Below, in pieces: positions 28,701-37,458 of a stretch of 64,000 bases of DNA (position 1 is its first letter; each line of letters starts with the position of its first letter). The translations under genes were made by a program, and so were the position numbers. Source of the stretch: Sphingomonas sp. NFR15. GTDB lineage: Bacteria; Pseudomonadota; Alphaproteobacteria; Sphingomonadales; Sphingomonadaceae. Where the stretch lies: NCBI RefSeq assembly GCF_900103265.1, contig NZ_FMWX01000001.1, forward strand, positions 749,753 through 813,752, in the 5' to 3' direction. Below the pieces are notes generated by a model. That model did no database searches. It was not told where the DNA came from and was given only the letters and a program-made list of their open reading frames with translations.

Positions 28701-28803
28701 GCGCGTGTCCGGCGCCGGCGGCGAGCGCCGTCACCATGCCTGCACTCGCGAGAAATGCACCTTTGCGCACGCCCCGGCCGGTTCGTCTGATAGTGCCTTT
28801 CAT
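25717..28803 (-). CDS. TonB-dependent receptor
   Basis: About 1028 residues. A leader ending in AAGAGHAQ precedes the TonB box region ETIIVTGSRI, the plug (SPLQAVTSEDIQRTGKLDIQEVL, then RTLVLIDGRRVV and ASAVYGSDAVAGVVNF) and a barrel ending in GVRLKF. The plug type is the common iron-siderophore/sugar group of sphingomonads, often assigned as a TonB-dependent receptor without known ligand. An ATG at 28,812 is also in frame; 28,803 fits AAGGGG at a 9-base spacing better. It begins 23 bases after the kinase stop and ends at the terminator, making it the last gene of the putative apiose operon and a likely importer of its oligosaccharide source. Confidence 0.9.
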   Translation of the reverse strand: MKGTIRRTGRGVRKGAFLASAGMVTALAAGAGHAQDTAAPASALPSTQQATTPAERAAIDTETAETIIVTGSRIKSPTLTSPSPLQAVTSEDIQRTGKLDIQEVLQQNPAFGVPGQSRNTSNYGALSAGTSTINLRSLGANRTLVLIDGRRVVAGVPGTAQVDLSMIPSSFIERVDVLTGGASAVYGSDAVAGVVNFIYKKKFEGVLLNAQTGISEKGDDDQYSVDLTIGHNFDDNRGNILLFGGWQKQGGVSSAARSRSVTDQTSVGAATRSNALTNANLTAAQNLFVARANKSSVVPDSTFNAGTGNYIVDSTGVVRPYNAATDGFDRTPYDQISVPLEKRQFAGRGNYQISDSINVYLEGTYANTKSRGLLEPSPLVPTGSLGLFRQGNGRYNIEQLVTNPNNPLQSQVVRNPLVPAGLYNVATDTNGDGFRDVAVSRRLTEFGQRFAIFDRTNLRFVGGLNGTLGSNWDWDVSYNWGQTRVSSQLTGLINQDRAVQALNVIQDVYDVNGNGNTSEAICASAEARAQGCVPWNVYGAGKASPASIAYLNATSTHDAVQTLEVAAANLSGSLFELPAGKVQVAVGAEYRRESSEETFDPLSIAARNAYVQQTNTSGSFNVKELYGEIVVPLIHNTPFFDNLTVRGAVRMSDYSTVGTFYAYNGGVEWSPVPDIRFRGVYAKAVRAPNIGELYAAPAVSISSVNDPCQGVTLTSTGTTSTVCRANAGVLANINANGSFILNQSDLQGVGGLNVSNPNIREEKATTYTLGAVINPVSIHALRNVTLTLDYYNIKLDGAIARTSRDYILQQCYQNNDPTFCSLVSRRAIGSGPYSAGSIQQVDSALVNSGGLLTQGLDTTFSYRQNMADWGLGNAAATFSVSYTHLFKQGGTPLTGAAYDTTLGEINTPQDRGAFSLSYDSDAVGVTFNGQYIGASYLDDQYRMLFKLADGSLPDKKYFRVGAAFYLDTQVRFHVKKQFEFYVGVNNLLDTQPPRVITGLPGSVTGTETAAGTYDPIGRRFYSGVRLKF

Positions 28804-28826
28804 GTCCCTCATCCCCTTTTTGATTG

Positions 28827-30383
28827 TTATTGCGCTTCGGAAACGGATCCTTCCCTGTGCGATGCTGGCATCGCCTCGGACCGGTCGGAGCGAAGCGCCG
28901 CCCCGGCCATGTCGGTGATCGGATGAACCGCGCGCGCCACCGCGTTGCGCCACTGCTGGCGGACGGCGTCGCGCCGCTCGGCTGGCATCGCGGGCGCGAA
29001 CGTGTCGGCGTCGCGCCGCGTGGGCGGCTCGCTCCACCCGAGGGCCCCGGCCGCCATGCGCGCCGCGCCGAGCGCACTCGCCTCCGCCACGCGCGGGCGG
29101 ATGATCGGGCGGTCGAGCAGATCGGCGAGCAGTTGGATCAGCAACGGGTTTCGCGCCGCGCCGCCATCGACAAGCAGTTCGGGTAGCCTGGTGCCGAGAT
29201 CGGCGTCGATCGCATCGAGCACGTCGCCGATCTGAAGCGCTATCGCCTCGAGCGTCGCCCGCGCGATATGCGCTGGCCGCGTCGAGAGCGACATGCCCGA
29301 GATGGTACCGCGCGCGCTGGTACACCAGTGCGGCGCACCTAGCCCGCCAAGCGCTGGCACGAACACCACGCCATCGCTGGTCTCGACGCTCAACGCGAGT
29401 TCGGTCAGCGCCGCTTCGTCGGCAAGGCCGAGCAGCGCGGTGGTGAAAGCGGCGGCATGCCCTGAGACCGAGATGTTGCCTTCGAGCGCGTGCTGAGTCA
29501 CGCCGCCGCGGCGCCAGGCGATCGTGCTCGACAGCCCGTGGCGCGAATGAACGCGCCCCGCCGTACGCACCATCAGCGAGCTGCCGGTGCCGATGGTCGC
29601 CTTGCCGAGCCCGGGCGTATCGACCCCGTGGCCGAACAGGGCGGCATGGCTGTCGCCCAGCATGGCGTGGATCGGCGTTCCCGCCGGCAGCGCGGTCGCG
29701 CCGGGGGCGACATCGCCGAAGTGGCTGTCCGACGGGCGGATAGCGGGCAGGATCGCAAGCGGGACGTCGAACAGCCGCGCGAGTTCATCATCCCAGCCGA
29801 GCGTATCGAGATTGAAAAGGTGCGTACGCGAGGCGTTGCTGAAATCGGTCGCATGCACCGCGCCGCCGGTGAGGTTCCACAGCAGCCACGTATCGATCGT
29901 GCCGCACCGGATTTCGCCGCGCGCGGCTCTTACGCGGGCGTCTGGGACCGAATCGAGCAGCCACGCGATCTTCGCTGCTGGAAACAGCGGATCGAGGCCG
30001 AGGCCGCTGCGCGCGACAATGGCCGCTTCGGCACCCGCTCCGCGCAGCGTGGCGAGCCGCTCCGCCGAGCGCTGGCATTGCCAGACGATCGCGGGGGCGA
30101 GCGGACGGCCGGTTGCCGCCTCCCATAGCACGACCGTCTCGCGTTGGTTCGAGATGGCGAGCGCTGCCACCTCGGTGTCCGGCGCGGCGGCGTGAACCTC
30201 GCCGATCAGCGCAACAACCGCTTCCCAGATTTCGGAGGCGGATTGTTCAGCCCAGCCTGCGCGCGGATAGGTGACGCGCATCGCGCGCGACCGAGAGAGC
30301 AGTACCGGCCCATCGGGCGCGACGAGCAGCGCCTTGGTATTGGTGGTGCCCTGGTCGATCGCGAGGATGGCGCGGCGGGTCAT
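28827..30383 (-). CDS. FGGY carbohydrate kinase, candidate D-apulose kinase
   Basis: 518 residues. The N-terminal ATPase motif AILAIDQGTTNTKALL, the glycerol-kinase-like region IDTWLLWNLTGG and the C-terminal FGGY signature ELLVDGGAARNPLLIQLLADLLDRPI identify a FGGY sugar kinase. Alone it looks like a glycerol kinase, but it lies in an ATGA-overlapping unit with a split transketolase and diverges from an isomerase gene. This combination matches the published apiose pathway in which apulose is phosphorylated to apulose 4-phosphate. The ATG at 30,383 overlaps the upstream stop; a longer frame to 30,536 is the shadow of the neighbour. Kinase family is firm, substrate inferred. Confidence 0.85.
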   Translation of the reverse strand: MTRRAILAIDQGTTNTKALLVAPDGPVLLSRSRAMRVTYPRAGWAEQSASEIWEAVVALIGEVHAAAPDTEVAALAISNQRETVVLWEAATGRPLAPAIVWQCQRSAERLATLRGAGAEAAIVARSGLGLDPLFPAAKIAWLLDSVPDARVRAARGEIRCGTIDTWLLWNLTGGAVHATDFSNASRTHLFNLDTLGWDDELARLFDVPLAILPAIRPSDSHFGDVAPGATALPAGTPIHAMLGDSHAALFGHGVDTPGLGKATIGTGSSLMVRTAGRVHSRHGLSSTIAWRRGGVTQHALEGNISVSGHAAAFTTALLGLADEAALTELALSVETSDGVVFVPALGGLGAPHWCTSARGTISGMSLSTRPAHIARATLEAIALQIGDVLDAIDADLGTRLPELLVDGGAARNPLLIQLLADLLDRPIIRPRVAEASALGAARMAAGALGWSEPPTRRDADTFAPAMPAERRDAVRQQWRNAVARAVHPITDMAGAALRSDRSEAMPASHREGSVSEAQ

Positions 30384-31339
30384 CGGCCTGCCTTGGCGTC
30401 CAGCAATTCGCGCGCCGCGCCGGCAATGCCGGCTGCGTTGAGGCCGAAATGCTCCATCAGCCACGGGGCGGACCCGGTCGGCGCGAAACCGGGAAAGCCG
30501 ACCATCCGCATCGGTACGGGCGCGTGCCGCGCGCAATATTCCGCGACCGCGCCGCCGAGACCACCCCGCGACAGCCCCTCCTCGGCGGTGACGATCGCGC
30601 CCGTGGCAGCGGCGGCAGCGAGCGCGGCCTCGTCAATCGGTGCGACCGTCGCGATGTTGACGACGCGCACCGCGATCCCCTCGGCTGCGAGCGCGTCGGC
30701 GGCGGCCAGCGCGTGATGTACGAGCGTCCCGTTGGCGATGATCGCGAGGTCGCCGCCCTCACGCAGCGTCTCGGCCCGTCCGATCGCGAACGTCGAATCT
30801 GCCCGCGCAAGCTCGGGCACCGGCATGCGGCTGACCTTGATATATACCGGGCCGTCGAACGCCGCCGCGGCCTTGATCGCCTCGGCGGTCTGCCATGGAT
30901 CGGCGGGAACGATCACCGTCAGCTTGTCGATCGCGCGCAACCAGGCGACATCCTCGATACTGTGATGGGTCGCGCCGAGTTCGCCATAGGCGACGCCACT
31001 CGAGATGCCGCAGAGCTTCACATTGGCCTGGCTGTACGCGCAGTCGACCTTGATCTGCTCCATCGCGCGCGCGGTGAGGAAGCATCCTGCGCCGCTGACG
31101 AACGGAATCTTGCCGCCGTTGGCGAGGCCGGCGCCGACTCCCACCATATTCTGCTCAGCGATGCCGACGTTGATGAGCCGATCGGGGAAGCGTTCGCGGA
31201 AGGCGCCGAGCTTGGACGACCCGACCGAGTCGTTGACCACCGCAACGATGCGCGGATCGGCTTCGGCAAGCTCGCGCACCGCGCGGACATAGGCGTCGCG
31301 GCAGTCGAACAGGCCGGGCGCAGAGCTGGAAGCGCTCAT
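30380..31339 (-). CDS. aptB: Transketolase C-terminal subunit, apulose-4-phosphate transketolase-like
   Basis: 319 residues corresponding to the pyrimidine-binding and C-terminal domains of transketolase (RLINVGIAEQNMVGVGAGLANGG with the conserved Glu that activates ThDP, and GATHHSIEDVAWLRAI). It partners with the N-terminal subunit encoded just upstream with a 4-base overlap. Split transketolases act on unusual sugars; the FGGY kinase downstream and the divergent isomerase point to apulose 4-phosphate plus glyceraldehyde 3-phosphate giving dihydroxyacetone phosphate and xylulose 5-phosphate. The gene symbol follows this context and would be wrong if the substrate is another ketose phosphate. 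Confidence 0.8.
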   Translation of the reverse strand: MSASSSAPGLFDCRDAYVRAVRELAEADPRIVAVVNDSVGSSKLGAFRERFPDRLINVGIAEQNMVGVGAGLANGGKIPFVSGAGCFLTARAMEQIKVDCAYSQANVKLCGISSGVAYGELGATHHSIEDVAWLRAIDKLTVIVPADPWQTAEAIKAAAAFDGPVYIKVSRMPVPELARADSTFAIGRAETLREGGDLAIIANGTLVHHALAAADALAAEGIAVRVVNIATVAPIDEAALAAAAATGAIVTAEEGLSRGGLGGAVAEYCARHAPVPMRMVGFPGFAPTGSAPWLMEHFGLNAAGIAGAARELLDAKAGR

Positions 31340-32205
31340 GCCGACAGTTCCGCCAGCGCCTGCGCATATTGCGCGGCGTTGGGAACGCCGTGGTGCCAGC
31401 CCGCCTGATTTTCCATGAAGCTAACGCCTTTGCCCTTGATCGTATTGGCGATGATGCAGCGCGGCCTGTCGCGCGGCGCAGCGGTATCATCGAACGCGGC
31501 GAGCAACGCGGCGGGATCGTGCCCATCGACCTCGACCACATCCCACCCGAACGCCCGCCATTTGTCGCCGAGCGGTTCGAGCTGATTGGTATCCTCGGTG
31601 CCCGCGCCCTGCTGCAAGCGGTTCCGATCGACGATCACGGTGAGTTTGCCAAGGCCACGGTGGCCGGCGAACATCGCCGCCTCCCACATGCTGCCTTCTT
31701 GCAACTCCCCATCGCCGGTCAGCACGAAGACGCGGTATTCCGATCCGTCGATCTGCCCCGCCACCGCTATGCCGACACCGACCGGAAAACCGTGGCCAAG
31801 CGGCCCGGTGTTGGTCTCCACGCCCGGCAGGTACGTGCGGTTGGGATGGCCGTTCAGGCGCGACAGCGGCTTCAGATACGTATCGAGTTCCGCCTCCGCG
31901 AAGAAGCCCGCCCCGGCCAGAGCAGCATAGAGCGCGCCCGTACAATGGCCCTTGCTCATCACGAAACGATCACGCTCCGGCGCGGAAGCGTTGCTGGGGT
32001 CGATCCGAAGAATATCGAAATAGAGGCTGGCAACGATGTCGGTCGCCGAGAGGTCGCCACCGGGATGCCCCTGGCCAGCATCGACGATCATGCCGAGAAG
32101 CCGCCGGCGCATCCAGTTGGCGCGTTCGCGGACATGCGCCACGCGCGCCTCCGTCGTGCCCGCACCCATGCCGCCAACTGGCCGAAGCTGTTCCGATGAT
32201 GCCAT
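31336..32205 (-). CDS. aptA: Transketolase N-terminal subunit, apulose-4-phosphate transketolase-like
   Basis: 289 residues, the diphosphate-binding half of transketolase. The ThDP/Mg motif runs from GDGELQEGSMWEAAM (about 164-178) to IVDRN (about 191-195), with the conserved SKGH (84-87) and the GPLGHG loop (134-139). It is first in the minus-strand operon, with GGAGAGGGG before the ATG. It requires the adjacent C-terminal subunit for activity. A housekeeping full-length transketolase would normally be separate, so this pair is likely a specialised catabolic enzyme; apulose 4-phosphate is the best candidate from context. Confidence 0.8.
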   Translation of the reverse strand: MASSEQLRPVGGMGAGTTEARVAHVRERANWMRRRLLGMIVDAGQGHPGGDLSATDIVASLYFDILRIDPSNASAPERDRFVMSKGHCTGALYAALAGAGFFAEAELDTYLKPLSRLNGHPNRTYLPGVETNTGPLGHGFPVGVGIAVAGQIDGSEYRVFVLTGDGELQEGSMWEAAMFAGHRGLGKLTVIVDRNRLQQGAGTEDTNQLEPLGDKWRAFGWDVVEVDGHDPAALLAAFDDTAAPRDRPRCIIANTIKGKGVSFMENQAGWHHGVPNAAQYAQALAELSA

Positions 32206-32226
32206 TGTGCCCCTCTCCTGCGCTGC

Positions 32227-32255
32227 TGAATACCGCAGCCCTCGCGCAACCGCAA
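32227..32255 (-). promoter_or_regulatory. Putative promoter of the aptA operon
   Basis: On the minus strand TTGCGG, a 17-base spacer and TATTCA lie 22 bases before the aptA start codon. The leader would be short but would still include the GGAGAGGGG site. Read by eye. Confidence 0.33.
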
Positions 32256-32264
32256 GCCGTTTGC

Positions 32265-32319
32265 TTTCGATTTTTTACGTTTTAAAAGTTTACAGAAGAC
32301 TATTTGACAGAAACCGAAA
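32265..32319. promoter_or_regulatory. DeoR-type operator candidate in the divergent gap
   Basis: TTTCG at 32,265-32,269 and CGAAA at 32,315-32,319 flank an AT-rich segment between aptA and the DeoR gene. TTTCG/CGAAA elements are typical of operators of DeoR-family repressors. The position lets the regulator control both divergent transcripts, including its own. Confidence 0.42.
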
Positions 32320-32333
32320 CGAGAAGCTAACAG
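32304..32333 (+). promoter_or_regulatory. Putative promoter of the deoR operon
   Basis: A perfect -35 box TTGACA at 32,304-32,309 is followed after 18 bases by TAACAG. The right CGAAA half-site lies inside the spacer, as expected for autorepression. The -10 match is weak. Confidence 0.35.
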
Positions 32334-32380
32334 GTCGCAAGGCATGGCCGGCGTGGTGTTGCCGGTCCTTCGGAGTGATG

Positions 32381-33265
32381 ATGTCAAAAACGGTCGGTCC
32401 GGACTTGCTATACGAGCGCGACCACGCGGATAGTCGTGCAATGCAACGCTCCCGCACCCCGCTCGACAGCACCCAGCCCAACAGCGCAGCCTCGCAATCG
32501 CGCGCGCTCGGCGAAACCCGGCGCCACAAGATCCTGGAATGGCTCCGCGAACAGGGCAGCGCCCGTGTCCGCGAACTGGCGCACGCCTTTTCGGTTTCGG
32601 AAGTCACCGTTCGGCAGGATCTCGAAAAGCTGGAAAGCGATGGTCACATCGTACGCGAACATGGTGGCGCCTATCTCAAGTCGGTGCGCCAGCAGGTCCG
32701 TGCGATGGCGCTCCAGCATCTCGACAATATGGACGCCAAGCGCCGCATCGGTCGCCGCGCCGCCGCGATGATCGGCGACGGCGAGACGATCATCCTCGAT
32801 TCTGGGTCGACCACGACGGAAGTCGCCGCAAACATCCTCGGCCACCGCGACATGACAGTCATCACCAATGCGCTCAACATCGCGCTGATGCTGGGCGCGG
32901 AGCCGGGGTTCGAAGTGCATGTCAGCGGCGGCCAATTCAAAGCCCCGACCTTGTCGCTGAGCGGCGAGCGCGCCGCCGAATCGTTCCGCGGCATGTTCGT
33001 CCAGAAACTGTTCCTCGCCACCGCCGGCTTCGATCTCGACGCCGGCCTCACCTACCCTGCGCTGTCCGACATCGCGGTGAAGCGCGCGATGATCGACGCG
33101 GCGGAGAAGACCATCCTCGTTGCCGATTCGAGCAAGATCGGCGCGCGCTCCTTCTCCGCGCTTGGCGGGATCGAGCTGGTGGACATCCTCATCACCGACG
33201 AAGGCATCCGGGATGCCGATCGCGCGGTGATCGAACGGGCGGGCGTCGAAGTCATCATAGCATAA
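32381..33265 (+). CDS. DeoR-family transcriptional regulator
   Basis: 294 residues. The N-terminal DeoR helix-turn-helix ([20 protein letters not shown], about 66-85, then HIVREHGGA) is followed by the phosphosugar-binding DeoRC domain ([15 protein letters not shown], then [17 protein letters not shown] and [10 protein letters not shown]). DeoR proteins usually sense a phosphorylated intermediate of the sugar pathway they control, here plausibly apulose 4-phosphate. GGAG lies 5 bases before the ATG at 32,381; ATGs at 32,378 and 32,441 are alternatives. It heads the plus-strand operon and faces aptA across the candidate operator. Confidence 0.88.
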   Translation: MSKTVGPDLLYERDHADSRAMQRSRTPLDSTQPNSAASQSRALGETRRHKILEWLREQGSARVRELAHAFSVSEVTVRQDLEKLESDGHIVREHGGAYLKSVRQQVRAMALQHLDNMDAKRRIGRRAAAMIGDGETIILDSGSTTTEVAANILGHRDMTVITNALNIALMLGAEPGFEVHVSGGQFKAPTLSLSGERAAESFRGMFVQKLFLATAGFDLDAGLTYPALSDIAVKRAMIDAAEKTILVADSSKIGARSFSALGGIELVDILITDEGIRDADRAVIERAGVEVIIA

Positions 33266-33327
33266 TCCGCCGGAGCGGCGCCTTCGCGCGTCCTGCTTTC
33301 CGGCACCATTGGGAAGAGGACGAACGA

Positions 33328-34308
33328 GTGAGCAATCAACGCTACGGCGCAGGCATCTGGCATTTCGCGACCTATGTCGATCGGTATGCGACCGACGGCT
33401 ATGGCGCGCCACGTTCGCTGATCGAGATGATCGATCTGGCAGGCCAGGTCGGCGATCTGTCGGTGGTCGATATCAATTATCCCTTCCCAGGCGGCGAGAC
33501 CTCGCTGGAGGCGATCGGCACCGCGCTGGAGCGCAACAACCTGTCGGTGATTGGCATCACCCCAGAAATCTACACGCGCCAGTTCGCCAAGGGGGCGTTC
33601 ACCAATCCCGATCCGGGCGTCCGCCGCCTGGCCAACGAGATGTGCAACGACGCCGCCGATATCGTGCGGCATTTCGGCGCCGATTATGTGAAGCTGTGGC
33701 CGGGCCAGGACGGCTGGGATTATCCGTTCCAGGTCGATCACCGCAAGCTGTGGCGGATGAGCGTCGAAGGCGTCGCCGAACTCGCCACGCAGAACCCCGA
33801 TCTCAAGTTCGTGATCGAGTACAAGCCGCGCGAGCCACGCAACCACATGAGCTACGACAGCGTCGCGCGCACCTTGCTCGGCATCGAGAAGATGGGCGTG
33901 CCCAACGTCGGCATCCTGCTCGATTTCGGCCATTCGCTGTACGGCGGCGAAAGCCCGGCCGATGCGGCGCAGCTCGCGATCGACCATGGCCGGTTGTTCG
34001 GCATGGACGTCAACGACAATCTGCGCGGCTGGGACGACGATATGATCGCGGGTTCGGTCCACCCGATCGAGCTGTTCGAATTCTTCTACACGCTGCGCAA
34101 GAACCGCTGGGAGGGCGTGTGGCAGCTCGACCAATTCCCGTTCCGCGAAGATTCGGTGGCAGCGGCACAATCGGCGATCGGCTTCCTCAAGGCGATCGAG
34201 CGCGCGCTCGACACGCTCGATTTCGAGGCGATGCAGGCCGCACAAGACCGACAGGATGCGGTCGGTGCGCTCAAACTGGCGCGCGAGGCGCTGTTCTCCT
34301 CCTACTGA
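33328..34308 (+). CDS. Xylose-isomerase-like TIM barrel, candidate D-apiose isomerase
   Basis: 326 residues. The AP-endonuclease-2/xylose isomerase-like TIM barrel is indicated by [10 protein letters not shown] with Glu164, [14 protein letters not shown] with Asp199 and His202, GMDVNDN near 226 and WQLDQFP near 265, the expected metal-binding carboxylates. Sugar isomerases and epimerases of this fold include the enzyme that converts D-apiose to D-apulose. Together with the FGGY kinase and split transketolase across the gap it completes the three-step non-oxidative apiose route. A GTG start at 33,328 follows AAGAGGA. A rhamnose or other aldose isomerase role cannot be excluded given the GH78 gene downstream. 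Confidence 0.75.
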   Translation: MSNQRYGAGIWHFATYVDRYATDGYGAPRSLIEMIDLAGQVGDLSVVDINYPFPGGETSLEAIGTALERNNLSVIGITPEIYTRQFAKGAFTNPDPGVRRLANEMCNDAADIVRHFGADYVKLWPGQDGWDYPFQVDHRKLWRMSVEGVAELATQNPDLKFVIEYKPREPRNHMSYDSVARTLLGIEKMGVPNVGILLDFGHSLYGGESPADAAQLAIDHGRLFGMDVNDNLRGWDDDMIAGSVHPIELFEFFYTLRKNRWEGVWQLDQFPFREDSVAAAQSAIGFLKAIERALDTLDFEAMQAAQDRQDAVGALKLAREALFSSY

Positions 34309-34321
34309 ATCAGGACGTCTG

Positions 34322-37300
34322 ATGCGCGTCGTCGATCTCCGTACCGAATACATCACACGCCCGCTTGGTATCGAAGCGGCGCGCCCTCGCTTGTCCTGGC
34401 GCGTCGAGGCGACCGTGTCCGGGGTCGTGCAGACGCGCTACCGTATCCGCGCGGCGGCCACGCGAGAGGCTCTGGCGACGGGCGATCTGCTGTGGGACAG
34501 CGGCGGCGTCGACTCCGCCGCGAGCGTCGACATCGTATGGGACGGCCCAACGCTCGCGCCCATGCGACGCATTTGGTGGGACGTGGAGGTCTGCACGAAC
34601 GACGCGACGTCACGGTCGGAGCCGACATGGCTCGAGACCGGGCTCCTCTCGCCCAACGACTGGCGCGGCGACTGGATTGAGGTCGAGGATGACGTCGCCG
34701 CCGCCGACCGCAAGGCGGCCCTGGCATGGGTGTGGAGCGAAACGGCACTCGACGATCGGCCACACGCCTTCCGGCTCGACTTCGACGCACCGGCCGACCT
34801 TGTCCGCGCGGAGGTTCTGCTTGCGGGCAAGGACCATCTGCGCGGCGTGTGGATCAACGGCACCGCAGCGCCGCTCGATTGGCCCTTCGACTGGACTACC
34901 GAACTGCCGTTCTGGGGCACGCTCGGAGTGTATCGCGGCGAGGTGAAGCCGGGCGGCAACAGCATCTGTGCTCTGGTCGAGGCCGATACCACCGGCTTCT
35001 TCCCGGTCGATGGTGGCGCGTTCGCGGCGTTGATTCGGCTGTGGCGCGCGGACGGCAGCGTGGACCGGATCGTCAGTGGCGGCGGCTGGCGCGTGAGGCC
35101 CTCGCCGCCCGAGGGCTGGATCGAAGCCGCTTTCGATGCCACCGATTGGGCGTCTGCCCAGCGAAGCGGTGCAAACGTCCACAATGATCCACGTCCGCCC
35201 GAGCCGGCGATGCAGGTGCGAACGCGCTTCAGTGTGGATCGGCCAGTTACAAGCGCGCGGCTCTACGCCACCGCGCTCGGCGCCTATAATGCGCGAATCA
35301 ATGGCGCCCCCGTCTCGGATGCGATCCTCGCGCCAGAGATCAGCGTGGCGCGCGATCACGTGCTCTATCAAGTCCATGATGTCACCGATCGTATCGTGCC
35401 GGGCGAGAACGTGCTGGCGGCACTGGTTGGCGATGGCTGGTATGCCAGCGCGTTCGGCTGGCGCATCGAACGCTACGGCTTCGGCCCTGCGCCGCGCCGG
35501 CTTCGCGCGGCCTTGCGGCTCGATTATGCCGATGGCGACAGTGATTGGATGACGACCGGCCCCGACTGGCGGATCGCGCCATCGGCGATCGTCACGTCCG
35601 AAATCTACGACGGCGAGACGTATGACGCGCGGCTGGAAACGCCGGGCTGGGACACGCCCGGCTTCGACGCCTCGGGCTGGCAGTCCGCCAAGATCGGCGA
35701 AGCGCCCGGCACGCGGCTGATCGCGCAGATCGCACCAGCACTGGAACGGACCGGAACGCGCACGGCGGTCCGCGTAGATGTACCGGCGCCCGGCCGATAC
35801 GTGTTCGATTTCGGTCAGAACACCTCTGGCTGGGTCCGCATCACCGCGACGGGTTCGAGCGGAACGACGATCACCGCGAAGTTCGCCGAATTGCTCTACC
35901 CCGACGGGACGGCCGATCTATCGAACCTGCGGCTCGCCAGAGCGACCGACCGTTTCACGCTGGCCGGAACCGGCCGAGCCGAAGTGTTCGAACCACATTT
36001 CACGTACCACGGCTTCCGCTATGTCGAAGTCGAGGGCTTCCCCGGCGTACCGACCGCCCAAGACATACTTGGCATCGTCGTTCACAGCGCCTGCCGCGAG
36101 ACGGGCACGATGACCTTCCACGATGCGCCGCTGCTTCAGACGATCTGGAACAACGGGCTGTGGAGCCAGCGTTCGAACTTCTTCGCGGTACCGACGGATT
36201 GCCCGCAGCGTGACGAGCGGATGGGCTGGATGGGCGACATCCTCGTCTTCCTCGATGCGGCCGCGTTCAACATGGAAGTCGATCCGTTCATCCGCCGCTT
36301 TCTGCAAGAAGCGCGCGCGGCGCAGCGGCCCGACGGCGCCTATCCGATCGTGGTGCCGCAACCGCAATCCTTCCCCGACGTGGTGACCGCGGGATGGAGC
36401 GAGGCGGGCATCGTGCTGCCCTGGCTGCTGTGGCAGCGTTATGGCGATACCGCCGTGATCGACGAGAATTGGAAGGCGATGGAACGCTGGATGGCGTATG
36501 TCGCCGACCGCAATCCCGATCACGTCTGGCGCGACGGCCGCGGACTCGATCTCGGTGACTGGCTCTCGGTCGATGCGATCAAGCCCGATGACGAGACCAC
36601 GCCGCGCATCCTGTGCGCGACCGCTTTCTGGGCCTGGGTAGCGCGACAGATGGCGGATATGGCCCAGGCGACCGGACGGACCACCGCGTTTCGACGCTAT
36701 CGCGAGTTGCGCGCGAGGATCGGCGCCGCCTTCCTAGCCGAATTCGTCGCGGAGGATGGTACGGCCGGCAACGGCAGTCAGACAAGCCAGGTGCTCGCGC
36801 TCTACATGGATCTCGTGCCCCCAGATCTTCGTCCATTGGCGGCACGCCGCCTCGCGGACGACATCCGCGTACGCGGAATGAAGCTTTCCACCGGCTTTCT
36901 CGGTACCCCGTACATCCTCGATGTGCTCGCCGACGCCGGGCTGCACGATGAGGTCGCCGGCCTGCTGCTTCAGACGGGGTATCCGAGTTGGGGCTATATG
37001 GCGTCCAAGGGCGCGACGACGATGTGGGAGCGCTGGAACGGCGACACCGGCGATCTGTCGATGAACAGCTACAACCATTACGCCTTCGGCGCGGTGATCG
37101 GCTTCTTCTACCGCCGCCTCGCCGGCATCGCACCCGCCGCGCCCGGCTTCACGCGAATCGCGGCCCGGCCTTTGTGGTATCCGCGGATCGGTCGGGTGTC
37201 GGCGCGCTACGAATCGTGCATGGGGCTGATCGTCACCGAAACTGGCGGCGATGCGAGCGGCCTCGCACGATTCCGGCTCACGATCCCCGCCAACACCGTT

Positions 37301-37447
37301 GCCGAGGTCGAACTGCCCGACCGCGAGTGGCGCGAGAGCGGCCACTTGCTCGTCAACCATCCCGAGGTCCGCGCGCTGACTCGCGGCGATCGCATGATCC
37401 GCTTCGAGATCGGCTCGGGTGACCATCATTTCACGACTCCCGCCTGA
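34322..37447 (+). CDS. GH78 alpha-L-rhamnosidase
   Basis: 1041 residues, no export signal. The N-terminal beta-sandwich (EYITRPLGIEAARPRLSW) and carbohydrate-binding domains precede the (alpha/alpha)6 catalytic domain. The general acid is Glu632 in DCPQRDERMGWMGD and the likely base Glu903 in TTMWERWNGDTGD, as in characterised GH78 enzymes. It removes terminal alpha-L-rhamnose, probably in the cytoplasm after import. It begins 13 bases after the isomerase stop, behind AGGA. Rhamnose occurs in rhamnogalacturonans I and II and in rutinoside- or apiosyl-type glycosides, which fits the apiose genes around it. Confidence 0.9.
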   Translation: MRVVDLRTEYITRPLGIEAARPRLSWRVEATVSGVVQTRYRIRAAATREALATGDLLWDSGGVDSAASVDIVWDGPTLAPMRRIWWDVEVCTNDATSRSEPTWLETGLLSPNDWRGDWIEVEDDVAAADRKAALAWVWSETALDDRPHAFRLDFDAPADLVRAEVLLAGKDHLRGVWINGTAAPLDWPFDWTTELPFWGTLGVYRGEVKPGGNSICALVEADTTGFFPVDGGAFAALIRLWRADGSVDRIVSGGGWRVRPSPPEGWIEAAFDATDWASAQRSGANVHNDPRPPEPAMQVRTRFSVDRPVTSARLYATALGAYNARINGAPVSDAILAPEISVARDHVLYQVHDVTDRIVPGENVLAALVGDGWYASAFGWRIERYGFGPAPRRLRAALRLDYADGDSDWMTTGPDWRIAPSAIVTSEIYDGETYDARLETPGWDTPGFDASGWQSAKIGEAPGTRLIAQIAPALERTGTRTAVRVDVPAPGRYVFDFGQNTSGWVRITATGSSGTTITAKFAELLYPDGTADLSNLRLARATDRFTLAGTGRAEVFEPHFTYHGFRYVEVEGFPGVPTAQDILGIVVHSACRETGTMTFHDAPLLQTIWNNGLWSQRSNFFAVPTDCPQRDERMGWMGDILVFLDAAAFNMEVDPFIRRFLQEARAAQRPDGAYPIVVPQPQSFPDVVTAGWSEAGIVLPWLLWQRYGDTAVIDENWKAMERWMAYVADRNPDHVWRDGRGLDLGDWLSVDAIKPDDETTPRILCATAFWAWVARQMADMAQATGRTTAFRRYRELRARIGAAFLAEFVAEDGTAGNGSQTSQVLALYMDLVPPDLRPLAARRLADDIRVRGMKLSTGFLGTPYILDVLADAGLHDEVAGLLLQTGYPSWGYMASKGATTMWERWNGDTGDLSMNSYNHYAFGAVIGFFYRRLAGIAPAAPGFTRIAARPLWYPRIGRVSARYESCMGLIVTETGGDASGLARFRLTIPANTVAEVELPDREWRESGHLLVNHPEVRALTRGDRMIRFEIGSGDHHFTTPA

Positions 37448-37458
37448 GAGGATATTCC

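Noticed and set aside
28827..30383. Plain glycerol kinase
   Set aside because: No glpF, glpD or glpR nearby; it overlaps a split transketolase gene, so another polyol or ketose substrate is more likely, though similarity to glycerol kinase is evident.
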